DNA of 64,000 nucleotides from Thermus thermophilus HB8. Lineage in GTDB: Bacteria; Deinococcota; Deinococci; Deinococcales; Thermaceae. Numbering within the stretch: position 1 is the first letter of the stretch; every line of letters begins with the position of its first letter. The translations under genes and the position numbers were made by a program. The stretch covers positions 916,704-980,703 of the forward strand of contig NC_006461.1 of the NCBI RefSeq assembly GCF_000091545.1, read 5' to 3'. A model generated the notes under the pieces. It searched no databases. It was given only the letters and a program-made list of their open reading frames with translations, and had not been told where the DNA came from. This document shows, piece by piece, positions 32,288 to 41,870 of the stretch.

Positions 32288-33494
32288 GGCGCGGCTCGCC
32301 CTCTTCTTCGCCCTTTCCATCGGGCTCGCCCTCTTCTTCCAAGGGGCCTTGAGCTACGTGGCCTTCAAAGGGCTCATAGAGGCCGACCTGGACCGCTCCC
32401 TCCTCTTCTACGCCCGCGCCCTCGCCGAGGGACGGCCTGGCCCCAGGGGCGAGTTCGCCTTCCGCCTGGTCCAAGGCGGGACAAGGACCCAAAGCCCCGG
32501 CTTCCCCGACCTACCCCCCCTTGCCCCGGGGCGGTACTGGAAGGAGGGGTGGCGGGTCTGGGTCATGGAGGCGCCTGGGGGCACCCTCACCCTGGCCCGG
32601 TACGAGCCTGAGGCCCTCCTGGCCCTCTCCCGCTTCCGCCTGGTCCTCTTCGCCTCGGGAGCGGCCCTCACCCTGGCCTTTGCCCTCCTCGCCGGGCACC
32701 TCGCCGGGGTGGCCTTGAGGCCCCTCTCCCGCCTCACGGAGGTGGCGCGGCGGGTGGCCGACTCCCAGGACCTCTCCCAGCGGGTGCCCCCCGAGGGAGG
32801 CGGGGAGCTCAAGACCCTGGCCGAGGCCTTCAACCACATGCTGGAGCGCCTCGAGGCCTTCCTGGAGCGGGAAAAGCGCTTCACCCGGGACGCGGCCCAC
32901 GAGCTCAGGACCCCGGTGGCCGCCGCTTTGGCCCAGCTGGAGGCGGCGGAAGGGGGCTACCTGTCCGAGGGCGAGGCCCTTCAGGCGACGAAGGAGGAAC
33001 TCCTCCGCATGAAGCGCCTGGTGGAGGCCCTCCTCGTCCTGGCGAGGGAAGGCCGGGTGACGCCCGTGCCCTTGGACCTTGCCGCCCTCGCCCGGGAGGA
33101 GGCCAGGGCCTTCGGGGTGCCCTACCGGGGGCCCGAAACCCTCCCCTACGAGGGCGACCCCCTCCTCCTCGCCCAGGCCCTGCGGAACCTCCTCAGAAAC
33201 GCGTTCCTCCACGGGGAGGGAAAGGGAGTGGAGGTGCGGCTTTCCCAGGAGGGGGAGGACCTCGTCCTGGAGGTGAGGGACGAGGGCCCGGGGATGCCCG
33301 AGGAGGCCCTGAAGGAGGCGGGCAGGCCCTTTTTCCGGGCCTCCCCCAAACCCGGGGAGGGCCTGGGCCTCTCCGTGGCCAAGAAGGTGGCCGAGGCCCA
33401 CGGGGGTGCCCTCGTCCTCGTTCCCCGCAAGCCCACCGGGCTCACGGCCCGCCTCCTCCTGCCGGCTAACCCCCGGCTAACGGGGACGCCCTAG
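32277..33494 (+). CDS. Sensor histidine kinase
   Basis: A 405-residue membrane kinase. First helix RLALFFALSIGLALFFQGAL, a periplasmic part of about 120 residues, second helix FASGAALTLAFALLAGHLAG, HAMP linker (ALRPLSRLTEVARRVADSQD), H-box FTRDAAHELRTPVAAALAQL with the phospho-His, N-box LRNLLRNAFLHGEGKG, G-boxes DEGPGMPEEAL and GEGLGLSVAKKVAE. Partner of the regulator it overlaps. The signal sensed is unknown; the efflux genes downstream suggest envelope or drug stress. Confidence 0.9.
   Translation: MSLKARLALFFALSIGLALFFQGALSYVAFKGLIEADLDRSLLFYARALAEGRPGPRGEFAFRLVQGGTRTQSPGFPDLPPLAPGRYWKEGWRVWVMEAPGGTLTLARYEPEALLALSRFRLVLFASGAALTLAFALLAGHLAGVALRPLSRLTEVARRVADSQDLSQRVPPEGGGELKTLAEAFNHMLERLEAFLEREKRFTRDAAHELRTPVAAALAQLEAAEGGYLSEGEALQATKEELLRMKRLVEALLVLAREGRVTPVPLDLAALAREEARAFGVPYRGPETLPYEGDPLLLAQALRNLLRNAFLHGEGKGVEVRLSQEGEDLVLEVRDEGPGMPEEALKEAGRPFFRASPKPGEGLGLSVAKKVAEAHGGALVLVPRKPTGLTARLLLPANPRLTGTP
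33467..33481 (+). promoter_or_regulatory. TAAC-N7-TAAC box 3 (toward the efflux operon)
   Basis: TAACCCCCGGCTAAC, 11-bp period, inside the last codons of the kinase gene and 38 nt before the first efflux gene. Its first half is nearly identical to box 2. A -10-like TAGCCT follows (33492-33497). Confidence 0.6.
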
Positions 33495-33519
33495 CCTTGG
33501 GCAGCGAGGAGGTGGTCGT

Positions 33520-34776
33520 TTGCGCAAGGTGTGGTGGATCCTTTTCCTCTCGTCCGCCCTGGCCCAGGGCGCGGAACTGGCCTCTTGGGTGCGGGAAAGC
33601 CCGGGCTACGCGGCCCTAAGGGCCCAACGCGCGGAGGCGGCGCTCGCCCTGGAGGCGGCCCGGGCCGGCCTTCTGCCCACCCTCGCCCCCCAGGTGGACT
33701 ACGCCAAGACAAGCCTTTCCGAAAACCTCTCCCTAGGCCTTGGGGGAAGCCTCGCCGTCCTACCCTGGAGCGACGCCCAGGACGCCTTGGCCGCAGCAGC
33801 GCGGGCGCTAAAGCAGGCGGACCTGGAACTCAAGGCAGAGGGGAACGCCCTCTTCCTGGAGGCCTTGGGCCGCTACCTCGAGGCCTGGCTGGCCGAGCTG
33901 GACCTGGCCCTGGCCGAGAAACGGGTGGCCCTAAACGAGGCCCAGCTCGCCGCGGCCAAAGCCCAGGAGGCCCAGGGACAGGCCACCTTCAAGGACGTGC
34001 TGGAGGCGGAAAGCGCCCTGGCGGAAGCGAAGGCGAGCCTCTTCGCCGCCCAGAACGCCCGGGCGCTGGCCTCGGCCCGGCTGGAAAGGATCCTGGGGCG
34101 GGCGGTGGCCCCGAAAGCCCTCCCCCTTCCCCAGGACCCCCCGAGCCTGGAAGAGGCTTTGGCCGCCCTGGAGAACCGCCCTGACGTCGCCCTGGCCAGG
34201 CTCCGGCTGGAGGAGGCCGAGGCGGCCCTGGCCCAGGCCTCCAGGGACCGGGCCCTTCCCCAGGGAAGCTTTTCCCTGAGCCTGGCCCAAGGCGGCTTGG
34301 ACCTCAGCCTCAGCCTGGACCTGGGGGCGGGCGCCCTGGGCTACGCCCTGGGGTACACCGCCTTGGGCGCCGCCGAGGGCACGAGCCTCCGCGCCGGGGC
34401 CAGCCTTCCCCTCTTCGCGCCCGTCCAGGAGGCGAACCAAAAGGTCCTGGAAAACCGCGTGGCCCAGGCCAAGCTCGCCCTGGAAGCGGCCCTGAAGGAC
34501 GGGGAGCTGGACCTCAGGCAGAAGCACCAGGCCCGGCTCCTCGCCGAAGCGCAGCTCGCCGCCGCGGAAACGTCCCTCAAGGCGGCCGAGGCCTCCTTGG
34601 AAACGGCGAAGAAGCGGCTTCAGGCGGGGACGGGGACCCGGCTCGAGGTCCTCCAGGCCGAGGTGGGCCTCCTCCAAGCGCAAAGGACCCTGGAGCAGGC
34701 GAAGGCGAACCTCCTCCAGGCCCACTACGCCCTCATGGACGCCATGGGAATAGACCTTTTGGGAGGTGAACGGTGA
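33520..34776 (+). CDS. TolC-like outer-membrane efflux protein
   Basis: A 418-residue protein starting with TTG at 33520 (GAGGAGGT upstream) and a signal peptide RKVWWILFLSSALAQG. Long alpha-helical coiled-coil stretches rich in Ala, Leu and Glu (ALALEAARAGLLPTLAPQVD, LEKRVALNEAQLAAAKAQEA-like heptads) are interrupted by beta-rich segments (SLSLGLGGSLAVLPW, GSFSLSLAQGGLDLSLSLDL) that would form the membrane barrel. It is the outer-membrane exit duct of the MacAB-type pump encoded downstream; overlaps the next gene by 4 nt. Confidence 0.82.
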   Translation: MRKVWWILFLSSALAQGAELASWVRESPGYAALRAQRAEAALALEAARAGLLPTLAPQVDYAKTSLSENLSLGLGGSLAVLPWSDAQDALAAAARALKQADLELKAEGNALFLEALGRYLEAWLAELDLALAEKRVALNEAQLAAAKAQEAQGQATFKDVLEAESALAEAKASLFAAQNARALASARLERILGRAVAPKALPLPQDPPSLEEALAALENRPDVALARLRLEEAEAALAQASRDRALPQGSFSLSLAQGGLDLSLSLDLGAGALGYALGYTALGAAEGTSLRAGASLPLFAPVQEANQKVLENRVAQAKLALEAALKDGELDLRQKHQARLLAEAQLAAAETSLKAAEASLETAKKRLQAGTGTRLEVLQAEVGLLQAQRTLEQAKANLLQAHYALMDAMGIDLLGGER

Positions 34777-35798
34777 AGCGTTGGTGGCTTTTCTTGTTTT
34801 TCGGACTGGCCCTGGCCCAAGGCGCCCTGGACGCGAGGGAGGCGCTCCGCCTCGCCCTCGCGCAAAACCCCACGTACCAAAACGCCCGGGAAGCCCTGCA
34901 GACGGCCCAGCTTGAGCTGGAAGCCCTCAGGGCGGACCCAAGCACCCTCATCCTTCCGCTGACCCAGGCGGAGCACGCCCTCGCCCTCGCCGAGGTCCAG
35001 GCCAAGGCGGCGGCCCTCTCCCTGCTTGAGGAGGTGCTCTCCGCCTACACCGCCCTCGCCGAGGCCCAAGGCCAGGAGGCGGTGCTCCTCAAGAAAAAGG
35101 CGCTGCAAGAGCGGAACCTGGCCGTGGCCCGGGCGAAGCGGCAGGCGGGCAACGCCACCGAGCTGGAGGTGATCCAGGCCGAGGCCGCCCTCCGGCAGGC
35201 GGAGGAGGACCTGAAGGCCGCCCTCGCCCTCCGTCCCGCCCGGGTGAAGGCCCTGGAGGCGGCGCTGGGCATAGCGGTGGACGAGCCCCGGCTCGCCCCC
35301 CTCCCCGAGCCCCAGGCTTTGGGGACGGAGCTTGAGGCCCTGCGGGAGGGCCTAGAGGAGCGGCTTCCCGCCCTCGTGCAGGCCCGTCAGAACCTGGCCC
35401 TCGCCGAGCTGGAGGTGCGCCTCGCCGACAACGACTACACCCCCCGGCTCACCCTGGAAAAGGCCCGGGCGAACCTGGAGAGTGCCCGCCGCGCCCTGGC
35501 GAACGCCCTGGCCCAGGCCGAGGCGAACCTGGAAAGCGCCTACGCGCAGGCCCAGGCCGCCTGGGGGCAGGTGGAGCTCGCCCGGGAAAACCGGAAGGCG
35601 GCGGAGCGCAGCCTGGAGAACGCACAAAAGGCCTTCGCCGCGGGAACCTTAAGCCAGGTCCAGCTCCTGGAAGCGGAGGTGGCCTTGGCGGAAGCGGACT
35701 TTGCCCTCCTCCAGGCGAAAAACGCCTACCTGAGGGCCTTGGCCGCCCTGAGCGTGGCCGCCGGGGTTGACCTCACGGGCCTCTTGGAGGTGGAGTGA
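34773..35798 (+). CDS. Second TolC-like coiled-coil protein without barrel segments
   Basis: A 341-residue secreted protein (signal MKRWWLFLFFGLALAQG, GTG start). It keeps the TolC-type helical repeats (DAREALRLALAQNPTYQNAR, RQAGNATELEVIQAEAALRQ, AGTLSQVQLLEAEVALAEAD) but is about 80 residues shorter than its neighbour, and I see none of the beta-strand segments expected for the outer-membrane barrel. It may be a periplasmic extension of the duct or a degenerating duplicate. Overlaps the genes on both sides. Confidence 0.7.
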   Translation: MKRWWLFLFFGLALAQGALDAREALRLALAQNPTYQNAREALQTAQLELEALRADPSTLILPLTQAEHALALAEVQAKAAALSLLEEVLSAYTALAEAQGQEAVLLKKKALQERNLAVARAKRQAGNATELEVIQAEAALRQAEEDLKAALALRPARVKALEAALGIAVDEPRLAPLPEPQALGTELEALREGLEERLPALVQARQNLALAELEVRLADNDYTPRLTLEKARANLESARRALANALAQAEANLESAYAQAQAAWGQVELARENRKAAERSLENAQKAFAAGTLSQVQLLEAEVALAEADFALLQAKNAYLRALAALSVAAGVDLTGLLEVE

Positions 35799-37111
35799 TG
35801 CGCGCCCGGCGGCTCCTCTGGATCCCCCTTCTCGCCGTTCTGGTCGCCCTCGGCTTCTTCCTCCTCCGCCCGAAACCGGAGGAAAACCAGGCGACCGCCT
35901 TCCAAGTGGTGGAGGCGACGCGGGGCGACCTCCGGGTGACCGTCTCCGGCTACGGCTGGCTCTCCCCCTGGGAGACCCTGGAGGTCCGCCCCGAGATCAC
36001 GGGGACCCTGGTCTGGCTCGCCGAGGAAGGCCAGGAGGTGCAAGAAGGCGAGGTCGTGGCGCGGCTGGACCCCACCCCCTTCGCCCGGGCCCTCGCCGAG
36101 GCCGAGGCGGAGGTGCGCCGCCAGGAGGCCAACCTGGAAAACGCCCGCCTCGAGGGGCAAAGCGCCCTCGCCTCGCTTACGGCCTCGGTGAAAAGCGCCG
36201 AGATCGCCTACGCGAACGCCAAGCAGGACCTGGAAACCGCCCGGCAGAACCTCGAGGCCACCCGGATCGTCTACGAGGCGGGCGGGACGAGCCGCCAGGA
36301 CCTCCTCGCCGCCGAGGCCGCCTACGCCGCCGCCGAGCGGGCCCTGGAGAACGCCGAGGCGGCCCTGGCCGCCCAGCGGAAGGCCTTGAACCTCCGCGAA
36401 GCCCAGCTCGCCAAGGAGCTTGAAGCCCTGCAGGAGGCCCTCCGGCAAGCCCAGCTCACCCTGGCCTCCGCGAGGGAGGACCTAGAGGCGGTGGAGGTCA
36501 AGGCTCCCTTCTCCGGGGTCGTCCTGTCCCAAGAGGCGAGCCTCGGCGCCCAGGTCTCCCCAGAGACCGCCCTCCTCACCCTGGGCGACCTCTCCGCCTT
36601 CCGCCTCGTGCTCCAGGTGGACGAGACCGAGATCGGAAAGGTCCAGGTGGGGCAGAAGGTGGCCGTCACCCTGGACGGCCTCCCCGGCGAAACCCTGGAA
36701 GGGGAGGTGGTGGCCAAAAGCCCGAAGGCAGAACTGGTCAACAACATCCCCGTCTTTGAGGTCACCGTCCGCCTCCCCGCCGACCCCCGCCTCCGCCCCG
36801 GGATGAGCGCCGACGGGGAGATCGTCGTCCAGGAGGCCAAGGACGTCATCCTCCTGCCCAAGGGGGCCGTGCGCCGGGGGCCCAGGGGAGCGTCCGTCAC
36901 CGTCCTGCGCCCCGACGGCTCCACGGAGACGGTGCCGGTGCGCCTGGGCCTCGAGGACAGCACCCGGGTCGCCGTCCTCGAGGGCCTCCAAGAGGGGGAC
37001 CAGGTGGTCCTCCCCCAGGGAACAGGGGGCTCCCGTGGCACGGGAAGCCCTGGCTCCGCTCGGCCCGGCCCCACAACCCCCATCCCCTTCGGGCCCCCGC
37101 CCGGGAGGTGA
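35798..37111 (+). CDS. macA: MacA-like periplasmic adaptor (HlyD/RND family)
   Basis: A 437-residue membrane-fusion protein. One N-terminal helix (LLWIPLLAVLVALGFFLL), a lipoyl half (ETLEVRPEITGTLVWLAEEG), a long coiled coil (about 95-215), the second lipoyl half (VKAPFSGVVLSQEASLGAQV) and beta-barrel domains (GQKVAVTLDGLPGETLEGEV). The last 25 residues are Gly/Pro-rich. It links the MacB-type permease to the TolC-like duct. Start ATG 35798 follows the previous stop by overlap. Confidence 0.85.
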   Translation: MRARRLLWIPLLAVLVALGFFLLRPKPEENQATAFQVVEATRGDLRVTVSGYGWLSPWETLEVRPEITGTLVWLAEEGQEVQEGEVVARLDPTPFARALAEAEAEVRRQEANLENARLEGQSALASLTASVKSAEIAYANAKQDLETARQNLEATRIVYEAGGTSRQDLLAAEAAYAAAERALENAEAALAAQRKALNLREAQLAKELEALQEALRQAQLTLASAREDLEAVEVKAPFSGVVLSQEASLGAQVSPETALLTLGDLSAFRLVLQVDETEIGKVQVGQKVAVTLDGLPGETLEGEVVAKSPKAELVNNIPVFEVTVRLPADPRLRPGMSADGEIVVQEAKDVILLPKGAVRRGPRGASVTVLRPDGSTETVPVRLGLEDSTRVAVLEGLQEGDQVVLPQGTGGSRGTGSPGSARPGPTTPIPFGPPPGR

Positions 37112-37113
37112 GG

Positions 37114-37792
37114 ATGCTCCTCGCGCTCAAAGGGATCCGAAAGGTCTACCGCATGGGCGAGGTGGCCTTTTCCGCCCTGAAGGGCGTGGACCTCGAGGTG
37201 GAGGAAGGGGAGATGCTCGCCATCATGGGCCCCTCGGGCAGCGGGAAGAGCACCCTCCTCCACATCCTGGGCCTCCTGGACCGGCCGACGGAGGGGGAGT
37301 ACGTCCTCATGGACCGGCCGACCTCGAGGCTCGCCGAGGACGAGCGGGCCTTCCTGAGGAACCGCTTCCTCGGCTTCGTCTTCCAGGCCTTCTTTCTCCT
37401 CCCCCGGCTCTCCGCGCTGGAAAACGTGGAGGTGCCCCTGGCCTACGCCGGGGTGCCTCCCGGGACGCGGAGGCGGCGGGCCTTGGAGCTTTTGGAGCGG
37501 GTCGGGCTTTTGGAAAAAGCGAACAACCTGCCCAACCAGCTCTCCGGCGGCCAGCGCCAGCGGGTGGCCATCGCCCGGGCCCTCGCCCTGAACCCGCCCC
37601 TCCTCCTCGCCGACGAGCCCACGGGGGCGCTGGACACGCGGACCGGGGAGGAGATCCTCGCCCTCTTCCAGGAACTGAACCGAGAAGGCACCACGGTGAT
37701 CTTGGTAACCCACGAGCCCCACGTGGCCGAGAAGACGAACCGGATCGTCCGGGTCCTGGACGGGGAGATCGTCGCCGACGAAAGGAGGCACC

Positions 37793-37800
<8 letters not shown>
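37114..37800 (+). CDS. MacB-type ABC ATPase
   Basis: About 228 residues: Walker A GPSGSGKSTLLHILGLLDRP, signature LSGGQRQRVAIARALA, Walker B LLLADEPTGALDTRTGEEIL, H-loop ILVTHEPHVAE. This pattern is typical of LolD/MacB mechanotransmission ATPases. ATG 37114 has GGGAGGT at the right distance; the GTG at 37108 is an alternative. Overlaps the permease gene by 8 nt. Confidence 0.9.
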
Positions 37801-39052
<1,252 letters not shown>

Positions 39053-39112
39053 CGCCCTTTCTCCCGGGCCCGGATGACCCAAAAGAAGCCCCCAGGGAAC
39101 CTCTTGCCGGGG

Positions 39113-39148
39113 CCCCATGCCGGCGCAGGTCGGCATGGGGTGGCCTCA
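39113..39148. repeat. Perfect 10-bp hairpin containing dispersed repeat copy 2
   Basis: Arms CCCCATGCCG (39113-39122) and CGGCATGGGG (39131-39140), 8-nt loop, followed by TGGCCTCA. The right side (39133-39148) repeats 31563-31578 exactly. It lies 60 nt after macB and may end the efflux operon, though no T-run follows. Confidence 0.5.
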
Positions 39149-39226
39149 CCCGCCCCGCTCTGGCCTCCATCCGGACCCCATGAAGCCAAAATCCCTCGGA
39201 CCCCAAGAGCCCTGGAGGACGGGGAG

Positions 39227-39256
39227 TTGACGCGCTGGGGAAAGGGCGCTTAGCCT
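39227..39256 (+). promoter_or_regulatory. Promoter of the truncated tetR gene
   Basis: -35 TTGACG (39227-39232), 18-nt spacer, -10 TAGCCT (39251-39256), 13 nt before the ATG at 39270. It should still drive the downstream outer-membrane and LolA-like genes. Confidence 0.55.
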
Positions 39257-39269
39257 CAGGGAAGAAAGT

Positions 39270-39420
39270 ATGCGCTTGCTTTCGGAGGGGGACCCCATCC
39301 AGCGCCGCCTCTTCCAAGCTGCCTTGGAGCTCCTCGCGGAGCGGGGCTACCGCGGGGCCACCACCCGGGAGATCGCCCGGCGGGCGGGGGTGAGCGAGGT
39401 GACCCTCTTCCGCCACTTCG
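39270..39420 (+). pseudogene. TetR-family regulator, N-terminal 50 residues only
   Basis: The helix-turn-helix is complete (RRLFQAALELLAERGYRGAT, TREIARRAGVSEVTLFRHFG) but the ligand-binding domain is missing. At 39421 the sequence continues as the C-terminus of an ABC-2 permease in another frame. In similar loci a TetR gene precedes adaptor, ATPase and permease genes, so one large deletion can explain the fusion. A short DNA-binding peptide could still be made. Confidence 0.7.
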
Positions 39421-39717
39421 GTTCTCATCTCCACCCTCGCGCGGACCCAGGTGCAGGCCGTCTTCGGAACCTACGCCTACGGCTTCCCCGCCATCTTCCT
39501 CTCCGGCTTCGTCTTCCCCATAGAGGGCATACCCCCCTTCTTCCAGGCCCTCTCCTACCTGGTCCCCGCCCGCTACCTCATTGAGGTCCTGCGGGGGGTG
39601 ATGCTCAAGGGGGTGGGGTGGGAGGTCCTCTGGCCGGACCTCCTGGCCCTGGCCCCTTTCGCCGTCCTCGTCCTCTTCCTGGCCTCGGTCCGCTTCAGGA
39701 GGCAGGTGGCGGTATGA
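39421..39717 (+). pseudogene. ABC-2 type permease, C-terminal remnant
   Basis: From 39421 the sequence encodes VLISTLARTQVQAVFGTYAY, GFPAIFLSGFVFPIEGIPPF and FQALSYLVPARYLIEVLRGV, the last third of an ABC-2 (YhhJ/DrrB-like) permease. It has no own start upstream; a GTG at 39451 could give an 88-residue membrane peptide. The stop overlaps the next gene as ATGA, which suggests the original operon continued into the two genes that follow. Confidence 0.7.
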
Positions 39718-40508
39718 AGGGAAAAGCGGTTCTCCTCACGGTTCTTCTGGGTTTCGCCCTCGCCCAGGGCCGCCTCGAGGCCGGCCTCTACGCCGCGCCC
39801 CCGGGGCTCGCCCCGGCCCTCGAGGCCGGCCTCTCCCTGGAGGAGGGGGAGGTCTTCCTCCGCCTGGCCCCCTTCCGGGCCGCCTTGGGCTACGGGGGAA
39901 GCCTCGCCCTGGGGCCCTTAGGCTTCTTCGCCTTCGGCCTCCAAGGGGAGGTGGGGGAAGGGGGCCCCGGCGGGGTGGCCTACGGGGAAGGGGGCGCGGG
40001 GCCTTTCGCCCTGGAGGGGCAAATCGGCTACCGGCCCAAGCGGGCCCTTCCCCTCTTCCCGGAGGAAGGCCTTTTCGGCAGGCTCGCCCTGCGCTACCGC
40101 CCGGCCCCTAAGGAGGTCCTGGGCCTGGAGCTCGCCCGGGCCACCCCCCCCAGGCCCCTCTCCTTCGGGCTCCAGCCGGGCCTTTCCCCCTGGCGCCTGG
40201 AGGGAAGCTACGCCTTCCGGGAAGGGGCCACCTATACCTTTGGCGCGGGCCTCGCCCCGGGGCCCTACGCCCTTTTGGGTTGGAAGGGGGAGGTGGGGGA
40301 AGGGGGCGAGGTGCTGGAGCTTTCCCTCCGCCTCGGAGGGACAAACCGCCTCGAGGGGGCCCTCTTCTTAGGGGAAGCTAGCCTCTTCCTCACCCTCTCC
40401 TACCCTTGGGCGGGTAGCGTGGTGGCGTGGCTCGGGGACCTGGGCCTGGAGGCGGGGTACGAAGGCGCCCCCTACGCCTGGGTCCGCTACGCCTGGAGGT
40501 GGCCATGA
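39714..40508 (+). CDS. Secreted beta-rich protein, probably outer membrane
   Basis: A 264-residue protein with a signal peptide (MKGKAVLLTVLLGFALAQG) and a body of alternating short strands rich in Gly, Leu, Ala and aromatic residues (LEAGLYAAPPGLAPALEAGL, LFGRLALRYRPAPKEVLGLE), ending in AWVRYAWRWP with a terminal aromatic belt, as in outer-membrane barrels. I do not recognise a named family. Overlaps both neighbours by 4 nt (ATGA), so it belongs to the export operon. Confidence 0.6.
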   Translation: MKGKAVLLTVLLGFALAQGRLEAGLYAAPPGLAPALEAGLSLEEGEVFLRLAPFRAALGYGGSLALGPLGFFAFGLQGEVGEGGPGGVAYGEGGAGPFALEGQIGYRPKRALPLFPEEGLFGRLALRYRPAPKEVLGLELARATPPRPLSFGLQPGLSPWRLEGSYAFREGATYTFGAGLAPGPYALLGWKGEVGEGGEVLELSLRLGGTNRLEGALFLGEASLFLTLSYPWAGSVVAWLGDLGLEAGYEGAPYAWVRYAWRWP

Positions 40509-41149
40509 GAAAGCTGGCGGCGTTTCTGGGTTTGGTCGGGTTGCTCTCCCTAGGTCTGGCGCAGTCGGCGCAGGAGATCCTGGACCGGGTGGAGAAGAAC
40601 CTCTCCACCCCCTGGCAGGCCACGGTCCAAGGCCGGATCCAAGGCCCGGGCGGAGAGGAGGAGCTCCTTGCCCGGGTGTACGCCCTGCCCCAGGCCCGGC
40701 TCTTCCGGGTGGAGTTTCTGAAGCCGGGCTCCCTGGAGGGGAACTTCACCGTGATCACCGAGAAGGAGGTGTGGAACTACCTCTACCTCACCAACCAGCT
40801 GGTCATCTCCCCCAGGGAGAAGGCCAAGATCCAAGGCCTGGGCTTCGCGCCCCAGGGCTTGGGCGACCTGAAGGCCCTCTCGGAGCAGGTGGACCTCCGC
40901 CTCGAGGGCGAGGTGCGCCTGCCGGAAGGGATGGCCTGGAAGCTCGTGGGCCGAAGCAAGGAAAACCAGGGCTTCGCCGCAATGGAGCTATACATCCTCA
41001 AGGCCGACCCCAGGCCCCTTCGCTTCGTCTTCCTGGACGAGAAGGGAAAGGTCCTCGCCGACCTCAAGGTGGTGGAGTTCAAGCGGACCAACCTCACGGA
41101 GGCCCAGCTCAAGCGCTACCCCAAGGACGCCCAGGTGGTCCGCCGCTAA
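40505..41149 (+). CDS. LolA-like outer-membrane lipoprotein-sorting protein
   Basis: A 214-residue periplasmic protein with signal RKLAAFLGLVGLLSLGLAQS and the LolA/MucB-type half-barrel pattern: QEILDRVEKNLSTPWQATVQ, RLFRVEFLKPGSLEGNFTVI, KEVWNYLYLTNQLVISPREK, LYILKADPRPLRFVFLDEKG. Proteins of this kind next to ABC-2 permeases are thought to handle lipids or lipoproteins. It ends the operon, followed by a strong terminator. Confidence 0.75.
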   Translation: MRKLAAFLGLVGLLSLGLAQSAQEILDRVEKNLSTPWQATVQGRIQGPGGEEELLARVYALPQARLFRVEFLKPGSLEGNFTVITEKEVWNYLYLTNQLVISPREKAKIQGLGFAPQGLGDLKALSEQVDLRLEGEVRLPEGMAWKLVGRSKENQGFAAMELYILKADPRPLRFVFLDEKGKVLADLKVVEFKRTNLTEAQLKRYPKDAQVVRR

Positions 41150-41156
41150 AAACCGG

Positions 41157-41182
41157 CTCCCCCCGCCCGAGGGCGGGGGGAG
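41157..41182 (+). terminator. Strong intrinsic terminator
   Basis: A 12-bp perfect stem CTCCCCCCGCCC / GGGCGGGGGGAG with a 2-nt centre, followed by TTCCTTT. It is 7 nt after the LolA-like stop and ends 7 nt before the left end of the integrated element. Confidence 0.75.
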
Positions 41183-41188
41183 TTCCTT

Positions 41189-41235
41189 TGGTGGGCGGCG
41201 TAGGACTTGAACCTACGACCTCTCGCGTGTGAGGC
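41189..41235. repeat. attL: 47-bp tRNA-Val 3' duplicate
   Basis: Identical to 61442-61488, from the CCA end through T-arm, variable loop and 3' anticodon stem into the anticodon loop. Beyond 41235 the sequences diverge, so this is a partial tRNA and cannot fold. Confidence 0.88.
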
Positions 41236-41336
41236 AGGCCCAGAACCCCCGTCATCTTCAGTTTATTCCCTTCCAGACGCGGTTTTCTCCGATGGCCCTT
41301 CCTGGAATTTACTCCGATAGCCGGCCGTTTCCGGGT

Positions 41337-41361
41337 GGATAGACCGGCTGATAAACCGGCT
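41337..41361. repeat. Probable integrase arm site, left
   Basis: A 25-bp sequence containing ACCGGCTGATAAACCGGCT, identical to 61367-61391 at the other end. It holds two ACCGGCT units 12 bp apart. The 166-bp stretch around it has no gene but has a second pair of repeats (CTCCGATGGCC at 41287 and CTCCGATAGCC at 41312). Confidence 0.6.
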
Positions 41362-41401
41362 GGAGGTAGAACCGTTCTTTCTTACGATGGACAGCAAAGC
41401 C

Positions 41402-41596
41402 CTAAAACTTTTTTGGTAACCCAGCCTGCTTCAAGACCGCGTTAGCCGTGTGGCGAGACTTTATCTTGCTGTCCACCACGAACTTGCGGCCCGTGATTGG
41501 GCTGAACCAAATCTCGTGGTCCCCTTTGCCCTGACGCACGGGGTAGCATCCCGCCTCCCGAAGGAGGCGCTTGACCTCTGGAGCGTAGTCGGCCAT
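41402..41596 (-). CDS. hicA: HicA-type mRNA interferase toxin
   Basis: A 64-residue protein with the dsRBD-like HicA fold: YAPEVKRLLREAGCYPVRQG, then KGDHEIWFSPITGRKFVV with the catalytic His in GDHEIW, and a C-terminal helix HTANAVLKQAGLPKKF. HicA toxins cut mRNA. It overlaps the antitoxin gene as TGATG, antitoxin first. It is the last gene of the leftward cargo, close to the left end of the element, and may stabilise it. Confidence 0.8.
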   Translation of the reverse strand: MADYAPEVKRLLREAGCYPVRQGKGDHEIWFSPITGRKFVVDSKIKSRHTANAVLKQAGLPKKF

Positions 41597-41841
41597 CAGG
41601 AGAAGACCAGGGGCCGGGTAGCCTCGAGGCGAAGCTCCACCGGGAGCTCCAGGGCCACCCCGTTTTCCTCAAGGAGCTCCGGCACCATGACCGCGAGCTT
41701 GGCCAGAAGCTCCTCCAGGGTGGCGGCTTCCGTGGCAAGCCCGGGGACGTCGTCGCTTTCCGCTACCCACACCCCGGCTTCCCCATCCCACAGGGCCTGT
41801 ACCTTGAGGGTACGCACGTCTACCAGGATACCGCACCGCAA
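41596..41841 (-). CDS. hicB: HicB-type antitoxin (DUF1902-like)
   Basis: Up to 81 residues: LKVQALWDGEAGVWVAESDD and VPGLATEAATLEELLAKLAV form the HicB/DUF1902 partial RNase-H fold, followed by a short strand-rich tail and no separate DNA-binding domain. It should bind and neutralise HicA. The start is uncertain: TTG at 41841 or GTG at 41817, the latter giving a protein that begins right at the domain. A hairpin (GGGGGA / TCCCCC, 41853-41867) separates it from the ATPase gene. Confidence 0.75.
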   Translation of the reverse strand: MRCGILVDVRTLKVQALWDGEAGVWVAESDDVPGLATEAATLEELLAKLAVMVPELLEENGVALELPVELRLEATRPLVFS

Positions 41842-41870
41842 GGCCCAGGGGTGGGGGACGCTCCCCCCGA

